The position numbers were made by a program, and so were the translations under genes. Shown here piece by piece: positions 11,532 to 23,039 of a stretch of DNA of 64,000 nt. The DNA is from Sitta carolinensis (lineage: Eukaryota; Chordata; Aves; Passeriformes; Sittidae). The stretch is taken from assembly GCA_032173965.1 (NCBI GenBank), contig JAVUNC010000004.1:4362001-4426000 (forward strand). The letters are read 5' to 3'. Below the pieces are notes generated by a model. The model did no database searches and had not been told where the DNA came from. It saw only the letters and a list, made by a program, of their open reading frames with translations. How positions within the stretch are numbered: the stretch's first letter is position 1; every line of letters begins with the position of its first letter.

Positions 11532-12995
11532 AGAGAAGTCCAAATATACATTTCCACCCCATTTTTGGGGTGAAATGACTAATGACCTCTCTTGGAGGTG
11601 ATTCCTCAGCTTTTCCAGCAAAGTCATTGTACCTTTGGACCATTGTCAACCATCACAGAAAGAAAAGGACAAGATCATCAATTCAGAATAAAAAGTTCCA
11701 AAAATAAATTTGGCACATTAAACTTTGTGTGTGTGTTCATGCTCATGGGCTGTTCACAAACAGAGTTAACTTTTCAGAAAAGCATTGTGCTCTGTCTGTT
11801 TGTGCTGTACAATGGACCAGCAGAGTCACAAGATCCTTGCTGAGAGGAACTGATGTTTCTAGAATGTTTCTCTTTCTTCCAAGCATTTTGCTTTCCAGTG
11901 TCAAAATTAAACACCTCCAGGTTCTTACACAACATTTTTGTATTTTCTCCACACAGAAGTATATCTGTGTTGAGAGAATGAATTTATTCTGCAGAAGGTG
12001 TTTGAATATATTAGTGACTTGGGTAACTGACCAAGTTTTCTAGACTGAGAGGTAAACACAAATTTTTTGACTCTGGAACTCCTAAATTCAGATTTCGTAG
12101 GAGGTGCAAAGAAGGTATAACTACATATACTTAACCATAGATGACTGTGCCAAAAAATGACGAGAAAATAAAATGACACTCTTTGAATCAGTAGGGAGAG
12201 AAAGAAAGAAAATATTTGGCCAACTGGAAATCACCGGTGTTTTTCCTTTCCATTGGATCAGTTGTCCCAAGAACATGACGTTGGTCATCAAGACCAGCTC
12301 CTTCTAGGACATAGTTCATCTTATTATTAATACTTGGCCAAACTTCCACCTAGAAAGAACAGCAATTTTATTCTCATTTAATATAATTTTTTCTCTCTTT
12401 GCAAGTGTTTTTCCTGAATCTCTCTGGACTGATAACAAGAATCTGCCAGTAAGATCAGATCTTGGTCAGCCTCCACATTTTGGGGTTTAAATCTGATTCA
12501 CTCCAAGAAGAATCAATTCACTGCAGCACAAGGTCTGCTTTATCATACCTTGTACTTACTGATCCCTGATGCTCCTTACTACACTGACTCTGAACACAAG
12601 CTGAGGGATTGTATTAAGAACTTTAATACCCCTAAAGTTGGATTCAGAATCTCCACTGATTCAGTTATGCAAAAATTGCTAATTACTTTAAGCCTAAAGC
12701 CAAGACCAGAGTTTTCTAAATCTTTCATAATGCACTTAACTATAACATAACCACTCATATCCAGTCATGTGTTGATGTAAATTTATCCACTACTTTTCTG
12801 CTTCCTTTTATCTTGGTTGGAGACAGACTCTATCCCAAGCCTGCCCAAAATATTAAAGCTAAGTCCATGCAACATTTTGATGTTTTTAAACATTTAATAA
12901 AAGGTAAGTCATACCAATTTAAAAAAATTCATTAATGTGTGTCTTTAATTAAAAGAATATTTGGTAAGGAATTTTTTGGTTAAAGGCTGGTGAGG
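11532..12995. other. Unassigned DNA
   Basis: No recognisable repeat or exon. Overlapping frames on both strands (11590-12180) look like chance. Confidence 0.45.
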
Positions 12996-13005
12996 GTTTT
13001 TTTGT

Positions 13006-13039
<34 letters not shown>
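12996..13039. repeat. Poly-T tract with T33 run
   Basis: A T-rich lead (GGGTTTTTTTGTG) runs into 33 uninterrupted T (13007-13039), then CCACGTTAG. It could be the complement of an old retrocopy poly-A tail or slippage-expanded simple sequence. No parental transcript is recognised on its right side. Confidence 0.95.
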
Positions 13040-13179
13040 CCACGTTAGCTTTGAGAAAACAGGTCACCTCTGCAGATAGATTGCAGCAAATCTGATTTAT
13101 GGTCAAACCCTACAGAAAAGGAATCTCTATGAAATATTCACTTTGATTCAACTGCAGTGGGAAAATGTAAAAATAAAGA

Positions 13180-13520
13180 AAGCTCACAACATGATGTATG
13201 AAAATAATTCATTCTGCTGTATATAAAAAATGAGGGGATCCGGCAGCATCAATGATTCATCCTCTGGTAATACAAATTCAAAGTAGAGGAAATGCAGGAT
13301 TTTGTAAAACAACAGGCTGACAAGAGTTAAGCTGCCAACTATTGTTTCGGATCATCATTTCCTGAGACACTGGGAAGATGATTATTGTTTTTTTTCACCT
13401 GCTGCAGCTTCCTAGCACACTGTTAGGCTGCACAAAGGGCTTTCTATCTCCTTCACACCGTCCACAGACATATTAAGATGGTGAACAGCTGGTGAACTGT
13501 TCTGTTACTGTTTTCAGTGC
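13180..13520. other. Candidate conserved non-coding element
   Basis: A non-repetitive block of balanced composition with many transcription-factor-like words: ACTATTGTTTCGG (SOX-type ATTGTT), AATGATTCATCC, CACCTG, CAGCTG and GAACAGCTGGTGAAC. Stop codons occur in all frames, so it is not coding. The appearance matches vertebrate developmental enhancers. This is a pattern judgement only. Confidence 0.3.
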
Positions 13521-13602
13521 ATGTCACTCTTTTTTTTTTTTTTTCTTTTTTCCGAAGCATACCCTGGCCTTATGCTGGTGAAATATTCTTGGTCAACACA
13601 CT

Positions 13603-13690
13603 GGGTCAGCTCCTGAGCTGGTGTAAATCAGCAGAGCTGCCCTGAAGCTGAGACAATCATGTGGATTTACACCAGCTGGGAATCTGGCCC
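13603..13690. repeat. Palindromic MITE-like ancient amniote repeat
   Basis: The left arm (13603-13628, GGGTCAG…GGTGTAAAT) and the inverted right arm (13665-13690, ATTTACACC…CTGGCCC) are 26 bp each and match at about 21 positions. The loop is about 36 bp. The arms and the 'cagagctgccctgaagctga' loop resemble a palindromic repeat I recall as common in turtle, crocodile and bird genomes, with GGTGTAAAT/ATTTACACC arms and a 'ctccattgaagtcaatggag' core. The family name is uncertain. Confidence 0.75.
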
Positions 13691-14819
13691 ACAGATCCTA
13701 AGACAAGCAAATAATTCACAGTGAATTATTTATAACGTGAGTTTCACATGATTTTCTGCTTATGAAAATCTTCAATTTATTTTGCATTCTATGCAAAGTT
13801 GCTTCAGAATGTTTCCTTTGGCAAAGAATCCTCTGGACTGCAGAGGTCTCAGTTTACAGGTGATGGCTGTCTTACTCAGAGTAGGTTGTGAGTTTGGCTA
13901 AAGACCCATGAGTTTTTCATAATATTTGCTCTTGTACTTGCTCTTAGTGGTATAAACATTTAAAAATTAGTCTTATATTATTTATTGTTTTATTTTTATT
14001 TCTTGAATTGAAGATTTAGAGCCACAAAGAGGGTTCTCTTATGCAGTCCATTGGTAATGAAGACCCTTGACCGCAGTGGAATAGACACACCTCCAGGTAG
14101 GTGGAAGAATGTTTCAGTGTTTTCAGTACAATATACATTTACAATCCCTTCCTTACTCACAGAAAACCTCTCCACCTGCTCAAGCAAGTCAGTTTAGCTT
14201 CTCTATACCATATTTTCCCTATCTGTAGAATTTTTGAGTAATTAACGTATCTTAAGGTTTCCAAAATCTCAGTATTTATTGTGATAAAGCCAAGAGGATT
14301 TCCCTATACTTCATGGATAACTTCTATTACATATTTCTTGACACGTCTTGGAATGGGAGGGAGTTGCCTAATTCTTTTCATGAGGAACTCCTCTCAGCTT
14401 CTTTGAAACATTTATCACCTTTCACTATTTGGGTTGGAAATACAATTCATTTACTAACAAACTTATCACCCTTTTCGGTCTTAATGTACTCCCCCTTTTC
14501 TATGTGCACCAAAGACATTGCCAATTTTAAATTTTAGCTTAAATTGCTCAGTGTTGCCACAGTTAACCCACTATTTTGACGTGTTGCTCAAATGTCACTA
14601 ATCAAAATAAATTTTTTAGGATTATTTCAACATAAGGTTTTTAGGATTATTCACAACTCTGTTTCCAAGATAAGATTCAGAGGTCAACTTTTCTTGGGAC
14701 CAGCAGGACAAATAAATGATTTTAAGGGAAACATTAACAACACTCTGTTGGAGTCACCTCCACGTTAAACATACATAACTCAATATATTTATTATTTCTC
14801 ACTGCACAACAGGAGTGTT
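13691..14819. other. Unassigned AT-rich DNA
   Basis: No recognisable exon or repeat. Small frames at 13996-14187 (minus) and 14313-14537 (plus) lack motifs. Confidence 0.45.
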
Positions 14820-15260
14820 GGATCCAGCGTTCATCCTCTGCTGTCCCTTATTCCTTGGAGCAGCACATCGCCGGGGTGAGAAGCGATACAATTTTAAATT
14901 TCAATACAATGTGGTGCCTGGGAGCAGCTTTCATTGCGGGAAGTTCAGAAGGCAATAATTGTTGTGTGCCTGGCACGCCAGCCTGATCAATGGCTCTGAA
15001 GCCTGTGTGGCCAGCTCTGCCCAGCCCCACCATTTGCAACCTAATTAGCAGCTGCTCAGAGATGGGAAACAGGTGCAGATCCGGGCCCAGGCCAGGGAAG
15101 TCTGCCTATAATTAACAAGGAAAAAAGGGTCAGATATTGGGAAGAATATCAAATCTTGGTCCACTGGGGCTATCATGCTGGCCTCAAAGGCATAGTCACC
15201 TGAGATCTTAGGCATGCTAATGTAAATTATGCAAGCTTTCAAACAACATGGCTGCATAAT
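14820..15260. other. Candidate conserved non-coding element / enhancer
   Basis: A GC-richer block in AT-rich surroundings, unrelated to CR1. It packs a homeodomain site next to an E-box (CTAATTAG 15041-15048, CAGCTG 15049-15054), a second E-box (CAGGTG 15070-15075), a POU octamer-like ATGCTAAT (15214-15221) and ATTATGCAA (15226-15234). The homeodomain plus E-box plus octamer grouping resembles neural enhancers. Short minus-strand frames here have no domain. Confidence 0.4.
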
Positions 15261-15829
15261 CAGTTGGCAGGGAAGAAATGACTGGCTGGTTTTGTGTGGT
15301 TTAGTCTGAGCGCTTAAAAAAGAAATAGAAAGGATTTCAGTGTTCTCACTGTGTTGCTTTTTTGTTTTGCAAATAACAGTGGTTTGCTGTTGAACAAACA
15401 GAGAAGAAAATGCCTGACTTGTCTACTGTTAGTGGTAATGTGCAGGCATATATTTTAGCTTTGACATTTTATTTAATCGTGAAGCTGATAGAACACTTAT
15501 ATATGCAAAAAAATTGATTATGAATTAACAAGGATAACCCTGGTTAGCACTTGTATGGGCCCCTCTTAGCTGGAAGTTGAAGACTTCCTAATATCAGCAC
15601 TGTTTTTTATATGTATTTGTACAACTTGTGAAAAACCAGATTCCTTCTCTTGGATACTAAAAAGGAAGTGTTTGATGACTGGTTGATCCTGGCCATGGTG
15701 ATGGCACTCAGAGCATCAACTGGGGTTCCAGATCCCATCGGGCCAGGCAGGATATTTACATGAGAGAAAAAGGAAAGCTTTTTACATCAGAAGAAAAAGA
15801 TAGGAAACTAGCCCAAGGTAGTTAAAATG
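15261..15829. other. Unassigned DNA
   Basis: Nothing is recognised. Confidence 0.4.
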
Positions 15830-16050
15830 TATTGATGACTTGACAGAACTTTCTGGATGCCAACAGGTACTTCAAAGGGAGGACTGTGTCCCCATGAGGT
15901 GAGGCATAATCCTTCCGTTTGCCCTTTGAAGTTTATCTGATTAACTTCAGTTCTGCAGCAGAAGAGAGGCCAATCACACACATTTATACTAATGAGCCCA
16001 TTACGGAACAGATCTAATTGAGATGTTATTATGTCATTATACACACATAC
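15830..16050. other. Candidate conserved non-coding element
   Basis: A unique block with TTGACAG (TALE-homeodomain-like TGACAG), CTAATGAG and CTAATTGAG words, all frames interrupted by stops or very short. Its composition is like that of vertebrate non-coding conserved elements. Not testable here. Confidence 0.25.
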
Positions 16051-16547
16051 ACAAACTCATGACTGGTTTTTGAAACATAGGATACAGGGGAACCAAACTA
16101 AAAGCAAAATTAGAAGAAAGGCAAAGGACCTCTTAGTCTCTTCCGCTGTAAAATTTCTGCACGTCATATTTAAATGCCTAGTTTTAGTAAAAGAGCAGCC
16201 AGAGAATAATACTTGTGTCTATTTTTCACCAGTGTTTACAGAATAGATCCTTTCCTGCCTCCTAGCAACTTACTTTATCTAAAAATACATTTATTTTATA
16301 TGCTTTCTCAAAAATACAAGAAAATCTCAGATCAGGAAGTATGAACTTTTTTTGACAAAATCTTTTTTTGCAGGATGGGGGAAATTGCACCCTGCTGAAA
16401 GTAGAAGCATTTTGTAACTAGAATGGCTGTGAAATCATTTTAACCATCTAGGTTTTTTGTATTTCACCTCTTTGGTTGTTTAAATTTCCAGTTTCAAAAC
16501 ATTTGACAGTTTCTGATTTCTTGTTCTGCTTTAACAGGGGAAATATA
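16051..16547. other. Unassigned AT-rich DNA
   Basis: Nothing is recognised. Confidence 0.4.
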
Positions 16548-16764
16548 GGATCATAGAATTGTAAAATGGCTTATGATGGAAGGAACATTAAAAATCATTT
16601 CATTACACCCCTCTGCCATGGGCAGGGACACCTTCCACTATCCCAGTCAGCTCCAAGCCCCATCCAGCCTGGCCTTGGACACTTCCAGGGATCCAGGGGC
16701 AGCCACAGCTTCCCTGGGCAACCTGTGCCAGGGCCTCACCACCATCACGGGGAAGAATTTCTAA
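16548..16764 (-). mobile_element. CR1 LINE 3' end, 5'-truncated
   Basis: The complement of a CR1 tail (TCATAGAATTGTAAAATGG, diverged GGTTGGAAGGGACC), then CCTCTGCCATGGGCAGGGAC, 'ccactatcccag', 'gatccaggggcagccacagc', 'gggcaacctgtgcc' and 'gggaagaatttct'. Songbird-type copy, truncated just past the 'gaagaattt' block. Two overlapping frames here are repeat by-products. Confidence 0.96.
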
Positions 16765-17671
16765 GAATCATCATTATTTGGTATTTTTTGCATTCTGGCA
16801 GAATATAATAGCAGAAGTAATGAAAACAGCATAAGTTTTTAGAAGAGGAAGGATGCTCCTGTGCTTACAAGGCTCACTAGACCAGGATGTTTCTCCAAGC
16901 AAATATATTTCCAGGAACTTTCTGTCGCTGTGGGAAGTGACTCACTCACCTGGGAGTGAGTCACTGACCTGCCCGTGCAATGGACAGCCAGTGAGAGGAG
17001 CCACAAAAACACTTGGAAATTTGAGAGTCTCTGAGGTTAAGCAACAAATCCACATCCACACAATAAAGAATGGAAGTCTGCCAATGTCATGTAAAGAAAC
17101 CAGGAACAAGACACCTGGTAGGACCTGGAATTTCATACTCTGAATTTCTATGTATGTGATTAGTTATGAGTGACAGCTGTAAAAGGTGGCTTATCCCAGA
17201 GACCTGAAGCATGTGTGGCAAGCAGACCTGCTTCACCACAGGGCTGTCACTGGCTTCACAGTATCCATATGGTTTCTGTGTCTTTCAGAAAAATTTTCAT
17301 GGACTTTCATGGCCTTGATGTGAATGTTTTTGGTGGATTTTTTCCATTCTGGTGAATCTGGTAGAAAATCATTTTACTCTGAAGTTTTTTTCTGACTCTA
17401 CTTGGTCTAGACATTAGCTTTGATCAACAGATAGGAAATGTGGACTTAAAACACCTGCCCAAGATCATGTGAGAAACTAAGGCTGAGCTGAAACTGTGTG
17501 CCAGGGCTGTATACAGTTTATTTTTTTCTTCCTCTAACAATGAAATGAATGCAGGTAAAAGCAGAAAACCATGAAAAACATATGTCTCTTTTTTGACTCG
17601 ATCACATTGTGATCATAGAAGAGGCTCTATTCGAGTTTCTCTTTTAAGAAGCTAGAACCCCAATAATTTAC
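16765..17671. other. Unassigned DNA
   Basis: No exon or repeat is recognised. A 96-codon plus-strand frame (16853-17143) has no recognisable domain and is partly open on the opposite strand too. Confidence 0.4.
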
Positions 17672-17716
17672 AAAAAAAAAAAAAAAAAAGGTATTACAAA
17701 TATTGTATTTGCATTT

Positions 17717-17757
<41 letters not shown>
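17672..17757. repeat. A18 and T39 facing homopolymers (perfect hairpin arms)
   Basis: A18 (17672-17689) is followed after 29 bases by T39 (17719-17757). The A run can pair fully with part of the T run, giving an 18-bp stem with a loop of at least 29 bases in DNA or in RNA transcribed from either strand. Counts are direct. It could come from two retrocopy tails or from slippage. Confidence 0.9.
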
Positions 17758-17758
<1 letters not shown>

Positions 17759-17918
17759 TATTCTAAGAAGAGATATAGGAATAAATTTGCAAAACTGCCT
17801 CATTTTTACATGCTGGTCTTATGATTATGCATATAGGTCTAGAAAGCAGCTTGGAACAGCCAACCACATTTTTAGTGATCATTTACCCAGCCTTGTGTGT
17901 GATACTACAGAGTGTTCT

Positions 17919-17975
17919 CATGGAATCATAATATAATTAACGTTAGAAAAGACCTCTAAGTCCAACAATTGAAGC
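17919..17975 (-). mobile_element. Short degraded CR1 LINE 3' remnant
   Basis: CATGGAATCATAATATAATT then 'aacgttagaaaagacctctaagtccaac' corresponds to the complement of an old CR1 tail ('…aaggttggaaaagacctctaagatcatcaagtccaac'). About 55 bases remain. Confidence 0.75.
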
Positions 17976-18774
17976 TTAGTAATGCTGCATAAGAAGCCCA
18001 AATGCATCAATTTTTATTTTTTTCTTAAAACACAGCTCTTCTACTTTATTCCTCTCTTTTTCTTACCCTCATAGCTGCAGTGGTAGGAGCTATTTTGTGC
18101 CTCTCACTGGTCCAGACTGCAATATAATATAAAATGCCTGACAAAGTCCCACAGAGCAGAATACAAATCCCTCCATATCATACTGGAAAAGGAAAGCAAT
18201 GTGAAATTTCTTCAGTATCAATAACTTTTGCTTCTTGAGTCTTCTGAGGAGACGATTTCAAGGAAAGAGAGAGAACTTTATAGCTGGAGATAATTTTGAG
18301 ATGGGAAATGTGGCTGTCATTTGAATTTTACAGCCTGAATTCCCAAGATGTTTTTTGTGATTATTCTTGTTCAAAAATTTCAGTGCTGATTCTAGAACGA
18401 CACCCTTTATGCCTAACATACAAAGTAAAGGAAATATTTATATATATTCTGCATATGTGAAGCTACATATACACACACACACATTTTCAAATCTCAAGTG
18501 ACTTGAAGTGATTAATTAATCATTGCAGTACCCCTGGGACAGAAATATTATCTCCAATTTAGAAGCAGTGAAATGGATGAAAACAGTTCGAGTGATTTAT
18601 TCAGAGTAAGAAGCCAGCAGAGTAAAGAAACTGTTTATGACTCATTTCTAACTCTTTGCATGATCCACATATTTCTGTAGGTTACTGAGCTCAGTATTGG
18701 AGCCCTGAATCCAAACACCCCTGAACTTCATGATTATTCACATTAAATTGACTTCCAACTCTTTAAAAGGGTTC

Positions 18775-18779
<5 letters not shown>
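17976..18779. other. Unassigned AT-rich DNA
   Basis: Holds a short AC run near 18470-18483. Otherwise nothing is recognised. Confidence 0.4.

Positions 18780-18819
<40 letters not shown>
18780..18819. repeat. A40 homopolymer
   Basis: Forty uninterrupted A by direct count, preceded by GTTCATATT and followed by GGCTGATTTTTGG. It could be the tail of a processed retrocopy on the plus strand. I could not recognise a parent gene upstream, nor find a target-site duplication. Confidence 0.95.
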
Positions 18820-18822
<3 letters not shown>

Positions 18823-19275
18823 TGATTTTTGGCACCAACTCAGCTAGAGAATAAAAAAAAAATTCAACATTTACCATTGGGCTCTAATTCTAACCATGCA
18901 TTTCAAAGTCCCAGCAGGTATGTACACACAAATAATCATTTGTTGGTCTAGCAAAAGCTCTCAGAACCCCTTACTAACTGTATTTATTTATTATCCTTTG
19001 ACCATCACAGCTAAACTAATCATAGTCTTGTAATATATGGCAGAAAATATAATTGGAGTCATTGGAGTTATGATGATCAAAGGAGACAAGGGAAACCTTG
19101 ACATTTTTAACATGATTAAACTGAAGGTAATGAAATAAACATATTTTGCTACAGAATATAGTTCATGCTTATTAGGAACAGAGATTTTCAGTGGTGTTTG
19201 TGGCCCATGGAAGAGCTTTCCTCTCTGAAAGTGCATCTCCCCAGTATTTTTAATATATTTTTATCCCTGCTACTG
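18820..19275. other. Unassigned AT-rich DNA
   Basis: Nothing is recognised. Confidence 0.4.
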
Positions 19276-19827
19276 TCATTTACCCTGTCTAGCCACCATC
19301 ACAAGCACCAGACAAGGCAATCCAATGCTGAGACACTGAATTATTGCCAACCCATTTGTGCCATCTGCTGCACAAGTGTCTGTTGATGGAAGGGGTGGTG
19401 GGGCACCTGGTGACCACGATGTCAAAACAACATTTGTAAGGGCAGGCAGGGAACAGCAAAAGGGCTGCATGAACAAAGCAGTGGAGCAAGCAAGAGACTG
19501 GGATAAGCAGAAACTCCAAAGCAAGCAGAACTGGTGCTCTTCTGCTTGGTTACTTTGAGAATGCCAACTGGCTTCTCTGAAATGGGAGCGAAGTGGAATT
19601 TTGCTGCTTATAGGACACAGAAGTGATGCAGTAGCATTGTTGCCACTGGAAAGCACAGAGAGAAAGAGGGGAAAAGCTAAAGGAATGAGGAAGGGAGCTG
19701 TGGGATCAGGTTTGATCACCACCTGCCTGAAGGGATGGGGAAAGAAGGGAGAATGGAGAGCTGCTGAGAGAAGGGGTCTCTGCTCCTGTGTTTCGAGGGT
19801 TTGGTGCAGAAATATCTGGCAAGGCAA
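19276..19827 (-). other. Longest open frame in the window (183 codons), probably not a gene
   Basis: The minus-strand frame starts with MPCQIFLHQTLE and ends LVMVARQGK. It is rich in Leu, Ser, Pro and Ala and has no recognisable domain, catalytic motif or clear membrane topology. Two plus-strand frames overlap it (19358-19558, 19601-19831), showing that the block is simply stop-poor. The plus strand is purine-rich and GC-richer than its flanks, which by itself lowers stop frequency on the complement. No promoter, splice sites or poly-A signal frame it. One frame of this length in 64 kb is compatible with chance, but a lineage-specific or retro-derived fragment cannot be excluded. Confidence 0.25.
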
Positions 19828-21042
19828 TTAAGGATGTATTTCCATCATATTCTGTAGGTAGCCTGTTTTCCTCTTGTGCTTATGTGAAGTAATATGGCAT
19901 CACCTATATAAATATAAAAATATCTAAAGATTTTTTCATCATAAACCACTAATAGAATAAAATGCTCACCTTTAATAGAATAAACCTTAAACAGAATAAA
20001 ATCTGTCCATCCCTTAGTGAATATTCTCTCCCTGTACTTCTGCCTGTGCAACGGCCTGGACGAAGTTTCTAAACTTAAAAACACCTCCCATCACTAAAAA
20101 AAAGACATGATTTTTTTTTTATTTACCAGGTTTTGTGACTTTAGAAGGAACTGCCATCATCCTCAGTGTGCCTGCTAGTTACCTGCTCTTTTTTTTTTTT
20201 TTTTCCTCCATAAAACTTAAGATTTCTCATACCATGTTCTTCCAGATTCATGATAGACACCACGGAATGGTACTGATTTTTTGATTACTTTTAAACATAT
20301 TTTTAAATAATTTGGTATAAACTCCATATGGGGTGCACTTTCCTTTCCTGTTTCTTTTTCTCTCTCTCTTAGTCTCTCTCTGAAGTGACACGGATTTGTA
20401 GCACAAAGTTTGAGTTGATGTGATTTGGTGAGGTTCATTGCTGGAGGCAATGTTATGCAATAGCTGAAAATCTTACAAATTTCAGATGGCAAACATTCTT
20501 TCGTGGCCTTTAAGGTCTTTTTGTGTGGATTGTTTTACATCTATGAATTGCAAGATGTAAGTTTTACATTTACTAATTGGCTTCTTAAAAAGTCTTATTT
20601 TTCTTCTTCTTGTTGCTTTCCAAGTAATATTCTGAACACAAACAAGGAATACAAATATATTACTTATTATAAGTGTCTTTTTTATATTCAGGTCTGCTCC
20701 ATGTGTTCAGTTGTAACAATAATTTGCATCTGGATGTCTAAAATACTGTGAAAGAATTGAGTAGCACAAATCTGCACACCCCAAGTTTGAAACAAAAAGC
20801 CCAATAAGAAGTGTCTTACAAGCCATTCATCCATCCTCTAGGAAGAAGAATTCCTTAGGACCACTAATCCAAATAGGTGGAGAATGGAAGATCTGCAGTG
20901 TCCATGATCAGAGTCGGGTGTCTTTTAACCATAATGTTATCTCAAAAGTCTCTGAATTTTTTTTTTCCCTCCTCATGCAGTCCTTTAATAATTTTAAAGA
21001 ATTCTGTGAACATTTATATTTTTGGACCAGTTTCAGAGGTCT
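19828..21042. other. Unassigned AT-rich DNA with T16 tract
   Basis: Contains a T16 run at 20189-20204 and a short CT-rich stretch near 20350-20385. No exon or mobile element is recognised. Confidence 0.45.
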
Positions 21043-21180
21043 TTCAGAGAACCACAGAATCCTAGAACATTCTATACTGGAAGGGATCCTCAAGGATCCC
21101 GAGAATCCCACCATGCACCTCAGAGCTTTGCCCAAATGCTTCTTGAACTCTGCAGGAACAGCTACATCTCTTCCCTCCAA
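21043..21180 (-). mobile_element. CR1 LINE 3' end, distinct subfamily
   Basis: TCAGAGAACCACAGAATCCT then 'agaacattctatactggaagggatcctcaaggatc' is the complement of a CR1 tail of the 'agaatcctagaac…tggaagggaccc' type. It continues with 'caccatgcacctcagagc' and 'caaatgcttcttgaactctg'. Similarity fades by 21180. 'cctctggacccgc' near 21255 may be a further CR1 remnant. A different subfamily from the songbird-type copies nearby. Confidence 0.85.
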
Positions 21181-21664
21181 TGTAATTTAATCTTTCTCAT
21201 CTTTTCAATCTCTGCCCATTCTTGCATTCTCTGTAGAATCTCTTTTACTCTCCTCTGGACCCGCTTGTTATTTTTATTGACATATGTTATCCAGCTGAAG
21301 CCACGAAATGCAGTGAAATTATTTGATTTGTTTTAGAAATCTTTATACCTCCCAGCCTGATATTTAACTTTGAAAAAGAGTGACAGAGAAGAGTCACTGT
21401 TCCTGCAGTAGGCAGGTATTTTTAGAGAAGTGCTGACTGCTCAAACATCTCTCTTTCTGTGCTAATTCATTCTTTACTGTGTAACTCAAGAATTTTGTAC
21501 TTAGACTTACAGAATTAAATCTACTTGTGATGATAATTTTGACTTTTAATTATTTTCCTGTGGCACACTTACAGACCATTTAACTGGAGTCATTCACAAA
21601 AATTACTAGCCTTACTCTCCATTTTGTAATTGAACTTCCCAATAACAACATTAAACCATGCCTC

Positions 21665-21972
21665 TTATAGAATACTTAAATTGGAAAAGACCTCTAAGAT
21701 CCAACCATTAACCACTAAACCACATCCCCAAGTACCACATCCCATGCCTTTTGAACTGTTCCATGGATCATGATTAGACCACTTCCTTGGGCAGACTGTT
21801 CCAATGCCTGACCACAGTTTCAGTGACGAATTTTTTCCCCCAAAATTCAGTCTCAACTTCCCCTGGTAAAACTTGAGGCCCTTTCCACATATCCTGCCCA
21901 CTTTTCCACTCCTTACCTGGGAGAAGAGACCAAATACATCTGGCTACAATCTCCTTTCAGAATACTTCTGGG
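21665..21972 (-). mobile_element. CR1 LINE 3' portion, older subfamily
   Basis: The complement of an older CR1: 'tatagaatacttaaattggaaaagacctctaag', 'ccactaaaccacatccccaagt', 'cttgggcagactgttccaatgcctgaccac', 'cttcccctggtaaaacttgaggcc', 'cttacctgggagaagagaccaa' and 'ctacaatctcctttcag'. About 300 bases, 5'-truncated. Related to the copy at 3025-3180 but longer. The 78-codon minus-strand frame inside it is a repeat by-product. Confidence 0.95.
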
Positions 21973-23039
21973 ATGCAAGATGTTACATTAGGTGTCTATA
22001 GCAAAATGATCCTTTATTATATTTATTTTATATATATATATTTTTTTTTTAATTTTGCCTCAGTCTGACCTTGGCACATTTCAGTGACAACACTATGAAA
22101 CTGGAGACAAATCATATCAGCTGAGTGTCTCCCTGAGGAAAATTCACTTTTTTTCTGGTTGAAGCTTCTTCTGCTCACTTGTCAGAGGAATCCAAAATCT
22201 GCAAAAATAAAAACTCAAGAAAAGTTATTGCATGAATTTATCATTAGAGATGGAACCATGCCACAATTAAAAAAGGAAAAATGTCCACATCAGAATTTAA
22301 AAATTGTTATGAATTGGTGGTAATTAAGTCAAGACATTGATAAGGATTTGGATTGAAATTTAATGTTTGTTGAGAGTTTTAACCAATATTTTGCATTTGT
22401 CATGTTACATTTAGAGGTTTAGGATTATACGTGTCAAATGTATAACTCTTTGTTCCAAGTGCATTTGGAATGTCTTGCAAGCGATTAATTTGTTTTTGTT
22501 TTTCTTTTTCATGTGAGGGGCCAAAAATTTATTTGCTGAACTTTGAAGAGGAATCACATTTTGAAATGTTACTCTCCTGTGCTATTTGACTATATTGTTC
22601 TGGCTTTAGACTTTCCCAAGCTTCTCGTGTCTGTGTTCTAGAAAGAGTTATTTTTTTTTTATTTTCTGAAATCCTTCTGTTGAAAAGTCAATACAAAACA
22701 AGCAGAGGTTTTAGTTGACCTCAACATGAAGTTTTTTCCTTATAGTCAGAACATATAAGTTCATGATGTCTCTAAATACATCTACACCTGGGCCTGAGGA
22801 GGAAGAAAATACCTGAATAACAGTGAGAGAACATTTGCAGATTGTGAAATAGCTTGTCTTGAGAGACTCTATAATGTTCCATAGCAGAAAAAATATTGGC
22901 ATCCTTATTTTATGAAGTAAAGGAAGTGTGCACTTTTCTGGTGATGATGAAGGGCTATTACACCTTTTCCTACATCTTTTGGATAAGACAGTAAATTAAG
23001 GTTCTGGCCATGTCTTCCATTGCACATTCAGTAGCTCTG
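21973..23039. other. Unassigned AT-rich DNA
   Basis: AT-rich with a short TATATA/T-run near 22028-22050. Nothing else is recognised. Confidence 0.45.
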
